In this document: positions 1 to 7,067 of the stretch, piece after piece
How positions within the stretch are numbered: the first letter of the stretch is position 1
How the letters are laid out: every line of letters begins with the position of its first letter
Assembly: GCF_019799965.1 (NCBI RefSeq)
Contig: NZ_JABGCJ010000001.1
Coordinates: 248,001-312,000 of the forward strand
Length of the DNA: 64,000 nucleotides
Direction: 5' to 3'
DNA from: Modestobacter italicus
GTDB lineage: Bacteria > Actinomycetota > Actinomycetes > Mycobacteriales > Geodermatophilaceae
Notes under the pieces: model-generated
What the model was told of the DNA's origin: nothing
Seen by the model: only the letters and a program-made list of their open reading frames with translations
Databases searched by the model: none
Program-made: the position numbers and the translations under genes

Positions 1-356
1 CCGCTGGGCAACTGGTGGGCGCCCTCTCCGGCGGGCAGCGCGGGCGGGCCTCGCTGGCCTGCGCCCTGGTCGCCCGACCCGAGCTGCTGGTGCTCGACGA
101 GCCGACCGTCGGGCTGGACCCGCTGCTGCGCGTGGAGCTCTGGGCACACTTCCACGCCCTCGCCGCGGCCGGGACGACGCTGGTCGTGTCCAGCCACGTC
201 ATGGACGAGGCCGGCCGCTGCGACCAGTTGCTGTTGCTCCGCGACGGGCGGCTGCTCAGCGACTCCACCCCGGCGCAGCTGCGCGCCCGCACCGGCACCG
301 ACGACCTGGAGGAGGCGTTCCTCTCCCTGGTCCGCGCCGAGCAGGTGCCGGCATGA
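1..356 (+). CDS. ABC transporter ATP-binding protein, C-terminal part (cut by window start)
   Basis: Only the C-terminal half of an ABC-type ATPase is present; the open frame runs in from the left edge with no credible start. Visible are the signature motif LSGGQR, the Walker B stretch LLVLDEP followed by the D-loop, and the switch histidine in VVSSHVMDEA. The protein would sit on the cytoplasmic side and drive the ABC-2 permease that follows. Its stop overlaps the start of that permease (ATGA at 353-356), so the two are translationally coupled. The order ATPase, permease, TetR resembles drug-efflux or lipid-export operons; the substrate cannot be read from sequence. Confidence 0.9.
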   Translation, partial: AGQLVGALSGGQRGRASLACALVARPELLVLDEPTVGLDPLLRVELWAHFHALAAAGTTLVVSSHVMDEAGRCDQLLLLRDGRLLSDSTPAQLRARTGTDDLEEAFLSLVRAEQVPA

Positions 357-1120
357 CCACCGCGCTCTCCCCGCGACTGACCTCCGCCACCGCCGGGCGG
401 GTGCTCCGGCAGCTGCGGCACGACCACCGCACCGTGGCGATGCTGCTGGTGCTGCCCAGCGCCCTGCTCGGTCTGCTGTACCTGCTGTGGGCCGACGTGC
501 CGACCCCGCGCGGCCAGCCGGACACCTTCGACCGGATCGGGCTGACCATGCTGGGGGTCTTCCCGTTCGTGGTGATGTTCCTGGTCACCAGCATCGCCAT
601 GCTGCGGGAACGGACGTCGGGGACGCTGGAACGGCTGCTCACCACGCCGCTGTCCCGGCTGGACCTGCTGCTCGGCTACGGCACCGCCTTCGGGCTGGCC
701 GCGGCGCTGCAGGCGGTGGTCACCGTGACGATCGCGACCACCGCCTACGACCTGGACGTCGCCGGCCCGCTCGCGCTGGTGGTGCTCATCGCCGTGGTGG
801 ACGCGGTGCTCGGGGTCGCGCTGGGCCTGCTGGCCAGTGCCTTCGCCCGCAGCGAGTTCCAGGCGGTGCAGTTCATGCCGGTGGTGGTGCTGCCGCAGTT
901 CTTCCTCTGCGGGCTGCTGGTGCCCCGCGACCAGCTGGCCGGGTGGCTGCAGGCGGTCGCCGACGTCCTGCCGCTGACCTACGCGGTCGAGGCGCTGCAG
1001 GAGGTCGGCGCCTCACCGGAGGCGACCGGCACCATGTGGGTGGACGTCGGCGTCGTCGCCGGCGCCGCGCTGCTGGCCCTGGGCCTGGCGGCGGCCACCC
1101 TGCGGAGGAGGACCAGCTGA
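353..1120 (+). CDS. ABC-2 type transporter permease
   Basis: A 255-residue polytopic membrane protein. After a short charged N-terminus there are about six hydrophobic segments (roughly residues 25-45, 62-84, 110-132, 140-165, 175-195 and 228-250). The segment with the pattern LRERTSGTLERLL is the cytoplasmic motif typical of ABC-2 permeases that follows the second helix. It pairs with the upstream ATPase (4-nt overlap) and is followed with overlap by a TetR-family regulator, which makes one operon. Known members export drugs, polyketides or lipids; nothing here fixes the substrate. Confidence 0.88.
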   Translation: MTTALSPRLTSATAGRVLRQLRHDHRTVAMLLVLPSALLGLLYLLWADVPTPRGQPDTFDRIGLTMLGVFPFVVMFLVTSIAMLRERTSGTLERLLTTPLSRLDLLLGYGTAFGLAAALQAVVTVTIATTAYDLDVAGPLALVVLIAVVDAVLGVALGLLASAFARSEFQAVQFMPVVVLPQFFLCGLLVPRDQLAGWLQAVADVLPLTYAVEALQEVGASPEATGTMWVDVGVVAGAALLALGLAAATLRRRTS

Positions 1121-1755
1121 GCCAGCCCGCCCGCCGCGCCCGGCCCACCGGACGACGGCCCGGCAACCCGGACACCCGGGACGCGGTGCTCACCGCCGCG
1201 CGCGCCGCCTTCGCCGAGCGTGGCTTCGACGGCGCCTCGATCCGGGTGATCGCCACCGCCGCCGGCGTCGACCCCGCCCTGGTGCACCACTACTTCGGCA
1301 GCAAGGACAAGCTGTTCCTCGCCGCGATCGAGGCGCCGGCCGACCCGGAGGAGCTGCTGCCCGAGCTGCTCGCCGGCGGGACGGCGGACCTCGGCGCCCG
1401 CGTCGTCCGGCTGCTGCTGCACGTCTGGGACGGGCCGGGGCGGTCCGCGGGGCTCGCCCTGGTGCGGTCGGCGGTGACGAACGAGTGGACCGCCCGGCTG
1501 CTGCGGGAGTTCCTGGTCTCGCAGGTGCTGCGCCGGGTCGTCGGCACGCTCGGCCTGCCACCGGCCGAGGCGGAGGCACGCGGGTCGCTGGTCGCCTCCC
1601 AGCTGATCGGGGTGGTGATGGCCCGCTACGTGCTGCGGGTCGAGCCGCTCGCCTCGGCGACCGCCGACGAGCTGGTCGCGGCCGTCGGGCCCACCGTCCA
1701 GCGCTACCTGACCGGGGACGTCGACCTCCCGGGCGTGGTTGCGCCCAACACCTAG
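1117..1755 (+). CDS. TetR/AcrR family transcriptional regulator, probable CTG start
   Basis: 212-residue TetR-type repressor. The N-terminal helix-turn-helix is clear: an AARAAFAERGF helix, then ASIRVIATAAGVDPALVHHYFGSK, the usual recognition-helix region, at about residues 25-70; the rest is a helical ligand-binding domain. The start was chosen as CTG at 1117: it overlaps the permease stop as CTGA and has a strong GGAGGAG at 1104-1110, six nt upstream. The nearest downstream alternative, GTG at 1186, would delete the first DNA-binding helix. As last gene of the ABC operon it probably controls that operon in response to the exported compound. Confidence 0.85.
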   Translation: MSQPARRARPTGRRPGNPDTRDAVLTAARAAFAERGFDGASIRVIATAAGVDPALVHHYFGSKDKLFLAAIEAPADPEELLPELLAGGTADLGARVVRLLLHVWDGPGRSAGLALVRSAVTNEWTARLLREFLVSQVLRRVVGTLGLPPAEAEARGSLVASQLIGVVMARYVLRVEPLASATADELVAAVGPTVQRYLTGDVDLPGVVAPNT

Positions 1756-1758
1756 GCT
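1753..1758 (+). promoter_or_regulatory. -10 hexamer TAGGCT
   Basis: TAGGCT lies nine nt before the ATG at 1768 and its first three bases are the stop codon of the TetR gene. The spacing suggests a leaderless or near-leaderless transcript for the second ABC operon, separate from the TetR operon. Confidence 0.5.
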
Positions 1759-1767
1759 CTCGCCTCG

Positions 1768-2511
1768 ATGAGCACCGACGACGGCTTCCACTTCGCGGCC
1801 GATCCGCTGGCCGACCCGGTGTTCAGCACGCCCGAGTCACCGCCGGCCGCGGTCTGCCGGGGCGTGCGCAAGACCTACCGGACGGCGACCGAGTCGGTGA
1901 CCGCGCTGGACGACGTCACGGTGTCCATCCCCCGCGCCCAGGTGACCGTGGTGGTCGGCCCGTCGGGGTCGGGGAAGTCCTCGCTGCTGCGGCTGCTGGC
2001 CTGCATCGACTCCCCCGACGACGGGGAGGTGCTCATCGCCGGGCAGCGGGTCGACCGGCTGGGTGCCCGGGCCCGGCGCAAGCTGCGCCAGCGGCAGGTG
2101 GCCTACCTGTTCCAGCGACCCGGGGAGAACCTGCTCCCCTACCTGGACGCCGTCGCCCAGATCCGGCTGGCCGCCGCGCTGCGCGGGGCGCCGGCCACCG
2201 AGGACGACGCCCTGGCGCTGCTGGGCCGCCTCGGCCTGCGCGAGCGGGCCGACCACCTCCCCGCCCAGCTCTCCGGTGGTGAGCAGCAGCGGCTGGCCGT
2301 GGCCTGCGGCGTGGTCGGCGACCCGGCGCTGGTGGTCGCCGACGAGCCGACCGCCGAGCTGGACACCGCCGCCGCCGAACGGGTGCTGGTCGCGATGGAG
2401 GACCTCGCCGCCGCCGGCGTCGGCTTCGTCATCTCCTCCCACGACCCGCGGGTGATGGCGATCGCCGACGGGTTCGTGCGACTGGACCACGGCCGGCTGG
2501 TCGCCGCATGA
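1768..2511 (+). CDS. ABC transporter ATP-binding protein (LolD/MacB type)
   Basis: 247-residue ABC ATPase. Walker A GPSGSGKSS is near residue 66, a Q-loop in YLFQRPGEN follows, then the signature LSGGEQQR, Walker B LVVADEPTAELD and switch histidine in ISSHDPR. The E-rich signature (SGGEQQR) is typical of the LolD/MacB/FtsE group that works with FtsX-type permeases. It is followed, with a 4-nt ATGA overlap, by a second ATPase and then by one large FtsX-type permease, so the three probably form one complex in the cytoplasmic membrane. Substrate unknown. Confidence 0.9.
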   Translation: MSTDDGFHFAADPLADPVFSTPESPPAAVCRGVRKTYRTATESVTALDDVTVSIPRAQVTVVVGPSGSGKSSLLRLLACIDSPDDGEVLIAGQRVDRLGARARRKLRQRQVAYLFQRPGENLLPYLDAVAQIRLAAALRGAPATEDDALALLGRLGLRERADHLPAQLSGGEQQRLAVACGVVGDPALVVADEPTAELDTAAAERVLVAMEDLAAAGVGFVISSHDPRVMAIADGFVRLDHGRLVAA

Positions 2512-3194
2512 GCCCCCGGCTGCAGCCGGCCGGCGGCTTCGCCGCCACCGGCCTGGTCAAGCGGTTCAGCCGCGGCGCGGAGACGGTGACCGCGCTGGCC
2601 GGGGTGGACCTGCGGGTGGACGCCGGGGAGTTCGTGGCGCTCGTGGGCCCGTCGGGCTCGGGCAAGAGCACCCTGCTGGCGCTGCTGTGCGGTTGGGAGA
2701 CCGCCGACGAGGGGCACCTGGACTACCTCGGCCCCCTGGCCGATCGGCCGCCGGTGGAGCTGGGCTGGCGCGAACTGGCTCTGGTGCCGCAGGCGCTCGG
2801 GCTGGTCGCCGACCTCAGCCTGGCCGACAACGTGCTGCTGCCCGCCCGGCTGCGCGGCACGACCGCCGACGCGGGACCCCGAGCCCGGGCGCTGCTGGCC
2901 GACTTCGGCATCGACCACCTGGCCGACCGCTACCCCCACCAGGCCTCCCTCGGCGAGCAGCAGCGGGCCGCGGTCGCCCGCGCGCTGCTGCTGCGCCCGG
3001 CGGTGCTGCTGGCCGACGAGCCCACCGCCCACCAGGACCGTGGCCACGCCGACCGCCTGCTCGACGCCGTCACCGCCGCCGCCCGGGAGGGATCGGCGGT
3101 GCTGATCGCCACCCACGACGAGATCGCCTGGGCCCGCGCCGACCGGGTGCTGTCCATGCGCGACGGCGTGCTCACCGACGGGGCCCCGTCGTGA
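2508..3194 (+). CDS. second ABC transporter ATP-binding protein, atypical signature motif
   Basis: 228-residue ABC ATPase with Walker A GPSGSGKST near residue 46, Walker B VLLADEPTAHQD and switch histidine in IATHDE. The signature reads ASLGEQQR where LSGGEQQR is usual, so the second glycine position of the SGG core is altered. Together with the preceding canonical ATPase it may form a heterodimer with one good and one weakened site, as known for several heterodimeric exporters; that is inference. The stop overlaps the GTG of the permease (GTGA). Confidence 0.87.
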   Translation: MSPRLQPAGGFAATGLVKRFSRGAETVTALAGVDLRVDAGEFVALVGPSGSGKSTLLALLCGWETADEGHLDYLGPLADRPPVELGWRELALVPQALGLVADLSLADNVLLPARLRGTTADAGPRARALLADFGIDHLADRYPHQASLGEQQRAAVARALLLRPAVLLADEPTAHQDRGHADRLLDAVTAAAREGSAVLIATHDEIAWARADRVLSMRDGVLTDGAPS

Positions 3195-5887
3195 GCCGGC
3201 CACAGCTGTGGCGTCTGGCCCCCTGGACCCGGGCGCCGCTGCTCGGCCTGCGCCAGCCGGCCGCCGTCCTCGCCGTGCTGGTGACCTCGGCGATCCTGGC
3301 GTGCGCGGTCGCCTCCGCCCCGCTGTTCCTCTCCTCCGCCCGTTCCGCGGCCCTGCAGCAGCAGCTCGCCCAGCGCTGCGACGAGGTCGCCCGCCCGCAG
3401 ACCGGCGTCAGCTCATCCCTCGTCGACGAGCAGCTCCAGCCGCTGGACGGCGGCGACGGCAGCACCCGCCCGGCGGCCGACGACCAGTTCCTGCAGGCGT
3501 GGGCAGATGCCGGGATGGACCCCGAGCCGGTGCTGGCCACGGCGTGGATCGGCTCGTCCGGCCCGTTCCCCTACTCGGCCGCTCCGGTCAGCCGCACCGA
3601 CGGCTCGCTGCTCTCCACGCCGATCAGCCTGTTCCACCGCCCCGCTGCCCTGGAGCACGTCGAGGTGGTCGAGCGCGGGGACGGGCCGGGGGTGTGGGTC
3701 CCGCAGACCCTGGCCGAGCAGGAGGGCCTCGCGGTCGGGGACGTGCTCACCTTCGGGTCCCAGTCCGCTCCAGTCGCCGGGATCCACCGCGACCTCGCCG
3801 TGGCGAACGCCGATGACCCGTACTGGTGCGACTACCGGCTGCTGTTCTCCAACGAGACGTCGGCGAACGTGCCGCCGCCCGCCATGCTGCTGACCACCGA
3901 TGAGCCGACCTTCTACCGGCTGGCGACGGCCGCGGTCGGCTACGCGACCCGGCTGCAGCAGGTACCGGTGGACGCCGCGTCGCTGTCGGTCAGCGACGCG
4001 CGCGACCAGTTGGACACCCAGCAGCGCATCGTGGCGGCCAGCGGCCTGCCGCTGCCCTCCCGAGGCTCGCCGGAACCCGTGGTGGCCGTGCCCAACGACC
4101 GGCTGCCCGACGTGCTGGACCGGGCCACCCTGATCGAGTCCGGGCTGCGCGGGCCCGTCGTCCCGGTCGCGGTGGCCGGTGCGCTGCTGGCCCTGGTGCT
4201 GGTCGCCGCCGCCGGCAGCTTCTGGGCCGACCGGCGGGCCACCGAGGTGCGGCTGCTGGCCGCCCGCGGCGTCGGGCCGGCACCGCTGGCCGGCAAGGCG
4301 GCGCTGGAGCTCGCGCTGCCGGCGCTGGCGGGGGCCGCGCTCGGGTGGGCGGCGTCCCGGCTGCTGATCGCCGGGCTGGGCCCCGCCGATGACCTGGACC
4401 CCTCGGCCACGACCGCCGCGGCGTGGGCCGGGGTGGCCGCGTTCGTCGTCGGCCTCGGCGCGGCCTCCGCCGTGGCCGGCCTGCGCGCGCGGGGCACTGC
4501 GGAGCGGCCGCTGGGCGCGGCACCGCGCTGGCCCGCCCGGGTGCCGTGGGAGCTGGCCCTGCTGCTCGGCGCCGCCTGGTGCTGGCTGCTGCTGCAGACC
4601 CGAGACGCCGTGGTCAGCGTGGGCTTCGTGGCCCAGGTCAACGGGCTGCTGGTCGCCTTCCCGCTGCTGGCGATCGCCGGCACCGCGATCGTGCTCGGCA
4701 GGCTGGTCACCGCCCTGCTCCCCCGGCTGCGCCGCTGGGCCGGCCGCCGCTCACCCGCCGTCTTCCTCGCCGCCAACCGGCTCACCGCGGCTCGGCTGGC
4801 CACCGGCACCCTGCTGGTCGCGGTCACACTGCCGGTCGCCGTCCTGGGCTACACCGCGACGCTCACCGCCAGCTCGCAGACCACCCTGGACGCCAAGGTC
4901 GGCGTGCAGATCGGCGCGGCGGCGGCGGCCACCACGGTCACGCGCTTCGAGGTGACCCCGGCCATCGAGGCCGCCGGCACCTACCTCGTCCGCTACGACG
5001 GCAGCGCCGAGGCTGCCGATGACGCCGGGCGCACCGACGTCCAGGTGCTGGCCGTGGACCCCGACGACTTCGCCGACACGGCCTTCTGGGACGACTCCTT
5101 CGCCGACCGCTCACTCCCGGAGCTGTTGGCCGCGCTGACCGGCCCGGAGGTGGACGGGCGGCTGCCGATCGTCGCCGCCGGGCTGCCGGCCGGCGACCCG
5201 AACCTCCGGCTGGGCAGCACCTCGGTGCCGGCCGAGGTGACCGCGACCGCCCGGGTGCTGCCCGGCCGCCGCAGCGATGACCCGGTCGTCCTCGTCGACG
5301 CCGGCCGGCTGCCGGAGATCACCCGCAACGCAGGCGCTGCGCCCGCCGCCGAGCTCTGGACGAACGACGACCTCGGCGCCGGCGTCGATGCGCTGGCCGA
5401 CGCCGGCGCGCAGAACATCCGACTGCTCACGCCCGAGGGGGTTCAGGAGAGCGCGAACTTCCTGGGGATCACCTGGACGTTCGGTTACCTGTCGGCGCTG
5501 GCGGTGTTCGTCGGGGTGATCGCCGTCGGCGGGCTGCTGCTGTACCTGGAGGCCCGGTCGCGCACCCGGGTCGCCGGCTACGTCATGGCGCGGCGGCTGG
5601 GGCTGACCCGCGCCGCACACCTGCGCTCGCTGCTGGTCGAGCTGATCGGGGTCGCGGTCGCCGGCGTGCTGCTGGGCGGGGTGCTGGCCGCCGGCGCGGT
5701 CGCGCTGGTCTACCGCCGGCTGGACGTCGACCAGGTGCGCCCGCCGACCCCGCTGCTGGACGTGCCCTGGCCGGCGCTCGGGCTCAGCGCCGTGGTCGTC
5801 GTGGTGGTGGCCGGGCTGGCCGCGCTCTACGCCCAGCGGGCCGCCGACCGCGCCGACCCGGCCACGGTGCTCCGCCAGGAGGCCTGA
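3191..5887 (+). CDS. large FtsX/MacB-type ABC permease
   Basis: 898-residue membrane protein starting at GTG 3191, which overlaps the preceding stop. It has one N-terminal helix (about residues 25-48), a large extracytoplasmic region (about 50-310), then two four-helix FtsX-like units: a block of hydrophobic segments around residues 310-560 and a terminal set around 755-880, with a second extracytoplasmic region between them. Such proteins act as mechanotransmission permeases for lipoprotein, peptide or lipid export. It closes a three-gene operon with two ATPases. The 55-nt repeat hairpin directly follows its stop codon. Confidence 0.85.
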   Translation: MSRPQLWRLAPWTRAPLLGLRQPAAVLAVLVTSAILACAVASAPLFLSSARSAALQQQLAQRCDEVARPQTGVSSSLVDEQLQPLDGGDGSTRPAADDQFLQAWADAGMDPEPVLATAWIGSSGPFPYSAAPVSRTDGSLLSTPISLFHRPAALEHVEVVERGDGPGVWVPQTLAEQEGLAVGDVLTFGSQSAPVAGIHRDLAVANADDPYWCDYRLLFSNETSANVPPPAMLLTTDEPTFYRLATAAVGYATRLQQVPVDAASLSVSDARDQLDTQQRIVAASGLPLPSRGSPEPVVAVPNDRLPDVLDRATLIESGLRGPVVPVAVAGALLALVLVAAAGSFWADRRATEVRLLAARGVGPAPLAGKAALELALPALAGAALGWAASRLLIAGLGPADDLDPSATTAAAWAGVAAFVVGLGAASAVAGLRARGTAERPLGAAPRWPARVPWELALLLGAAWCWLLLQTRDAVVSVGFVAQVNGLLVAFPLLAIAGTAIVLGRLVTALLPRLRRWAGRRSPAVFLAANRLTAARLATGTLLVAVTLPVAVLGYTATLTASSQTTLDAKVGVQIGAAAAATTVTRFEVTPAIEAAGTYLVRYDGSAEAADDAGRTDVQVLAVDPDDFADTAFWDDSFADRSLPELLAALTGPEVDGRLPIVAAGLPAGDPNLRLGSTSVPAEVTATARVLPGRRSDDPVVLVDAGRLPEITRNAGAAPAAELWTNDDLGAGVDALADAGAQNIRLLTPEGVQESANFLGITWTFGYLSALAVFVGVIAVGGLLLYLEARSRTRVAGYVMARRLGLTRAAHLRSLLVELIGVAVAGVLLGGVLAAGAVALVYRRLDVDQVRPPTPLLDVPWPALGLSAVVVVVVAGLAALYAQRAADRADPATVLRQEA

Positions 5888-5889
5888 GG

Positions 5890-5945
5890 AAGGACCCCGT
5901 CCTCCGCACGCCTCGCCAGCTCGGCGCGAGCCTCTGGACGGGGCC
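5890..5945 (+). repeat. copy 1 of a 55-57 nt gene-end hairpin repeat (probable terminator)
   Basis: Starts AAGGACCCCGTCC two bases after the permease stop and ends GGACGGGGCC. The outer arms CCCCGTCC and GGACGGGG pair, and inside them CTCGC pairs with GCGAG. It lies between convergent genes. Three further copies are at 12599-12655 (minus), 46175-46229 and 48556-48611. Confidence 0.75.
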
Positions 5946-5982
5946 ACCGCGGGGAACCGGGGCGGCTCGGGAACCGCTGCCG

Positions 5983-6819
5983 CTACCGGGGGGCGCGGGC
6001 GAGCTGGCGGCTCTGCGCGACGAGGCGGCCGGTGGAGTCCCAGATCCGGTAGTCCTCGTCGAGCCAGCCGCCGGCGATCTCGCTCGCCCGCGCCTCGACC
6101 AGGCACCAGCCCGGCGCCGGCAGGGCCCGTACCAGCACCTGCAGCTGCACGGTCGGCGCCCAGCCGAACACCCCGAGCGCCCACGGCGTCGGCGGCAGCA
6201 CGTCGGCGAAGGTGACCAGCGCCAGCGGGTCCGGCTCGCGGTCGTCGGCGAAGCGCACCCAGGCCCGCAGCACCGGCTCCTCCCCCGGCTGCCCGAGCGC
6301 CCACCCAGCGGTGTCCGGGTCCAGCCGGGTCTCCACCCGCCGGGTGAGCCCGGGGACCGCCACCGCGGACGGGGCCAGGTGCGCGTTCTCGGCGAGGGAG
6401 ATGCAGTCGGCCAGCGGGGTGGCGGCCGGCACCGGTGCGGAGAACACCGGCTCGCCGGCGGTCAGGGTCGCCGTCGTCGCCTGGACGCTGACCGCCGGCC
6501 CGGTGGCGTCGGAGAGCAGCACCGTCGAGTGGGCCAGCGTCCGACCCGCCGGGCCGGGCGTGACCGTCAGCGACGCCGGGCCGGCCGCGGCCGCGCGCAG
6601 GTAGCTGGCCGACAGCGCGACCGGGTGGGGGTGCGGGGACTCCAGGACGGCGGCCCGGGCGACCACGGAGAGCAGGTAGCCACCGTTGAGGACGCCGCCG
6701 CCGACGTCCCAGCCCGGGTCGAGGGTGGCGGACAGGCCACCGCCCTCGCTGCGGGTGACGGCGGTGGCGACGTCGAAGGCGGTGTCGGACGCCGGGGTGA
6801 GCGGGTCGGTCTGCGGCAC
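5983..6819 (-). CDS. thioesterase-fold (double hotdog) family protein
   Basis: About 278 residues from GTG 6819. The N-terminal third contains GWDVGGGVLNGGYLLSVVARAA, the helix-forming segment of hotdog thioesterases of the TesB / 4HBT_3 group, and the second half repeats the fold (…ADVLPPTPWALGVFGWAPTVQL…). Such proteins hydrolyse or bind acyl-CoA; the natural substrate is not evident. The start is uncertain: the frame stays open upstream, but further extension is arginine- and proline-rich and would run into the divergent leader, so I used the GTG just before QTDPLTPASDTAFDV. Convergent with the FtsX-type permease. Confidence 0.7.
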   Translation of the reverse strand: MPQTDPLTPASDTAFDVATAVTRSEGGGLSATLDPGWDVGGGVLNGGYLLSVVARAAVLESPHPHPVALSASYLRAAAAGPASLTVTPGPAGRTLAHSTVLLSDATGPAVSVQATTATLTAGEPVFSAPVPAATPLADCISLAENAHLAPSAVAVPGLTRRVETRLDPDTAGWALGQPGEEPVLRAWVRFADDREPDPLALVTFADVLPPTPWALGVFGWAPTVQLQVLVRALPAPGWCLVEARASEIAGGWLDEDYRIWDSTGRLVAQSRQLARAPR

Positions 6820-6917
6820 GACGGTCAGGGTGCCAGCCCGCTGCCCGGACCGGGCCCGGTGGGCCACCCGCCTCCGGGCCCGGCCGACTCGCACGGGTGA
6901 TCCGGGCCGGACTGCTG

Positions 6918-6936
6918 CCGGCGGGGGAACCGCCGG
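6918..6936. promoter_or_regulatory. inverted repeat in divergent leader
   Basis: CCGGCGG (6918-6924) and CCGCCGG (6930-6936) form a perfect 7-bp stem with a 5-nt loop, in the 244-nt region between the divergent thioesterase and CBS-protein genes. It may be part of a structured mRNA leader or an operator. Confidence 0.35.
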
Positions 6937-7001
6937 TCGGGCCGGGCCGTTGGCGGAGTCCACGGGGCCGTGAGTCCAGGTCCCCCACCGACCAGAGAGA
7001 C

Positions 7002-7067
7002 ATGAGCGCAGACCACATAGCCCAGGCCACGCACCGCCGCCCCACCGAGGCGGTGCGTGGCCGGTGA
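7002..7067 (+). CDS. 21-residue upstream reading frame overlapping the CBS-protein start
   Basis: ATG at 7002 opens a 21-codon frame whose TGA (7065-7067) overlaps the GTG start of the next gene (GTGA). It encodes MSADHIAQATHRRPTEAVRGR split here by eye: a basic, non-hydrophobic peptide. No good ribosome binding site precedes it (GAGAGA is only one nt away), so it would need leaderless translation. The 14-bp hairpin at 7025-7062 lies within it, so translating ribosomes would open the hairpin and could hand over to the downstream gene. Presence of a frame is certain; translation is inference. Confidence 0.35.
   Translation: MSADHIAQATHRRPTEAVRGR
7025..7062 (+). promoter_or_regulatory. 14-bp perfect hairpin abutting the start codon
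   Basis: GGCCACGCACCGCC (7025-7038) pairs perfectly with 7049-7062 across a 10-nt loop. The stem ends one base before the GTG start at 7064, exactly where a ribosome binding site would lie, so folded RNA should block initiation. It is inside the 21-codon upstream frame. Confidence 0.6.

Noticed and set aside
487..1116. Long open frame running through the ABC permease in the frame of the TetR gene
   Set aside because: It is an out-of-frame shadow with arginine/glycine/alanine-rich low-complexity translation; only the part from 1117 carries the TetR domain.
6961..7063. Magnesium (M-box) or manganese (yybP-ykoY) riboswitch before the CBS proteins
   Set aside because: Conserved blocks of these classes are not recognisable; only generic hairpins and a small frame are.
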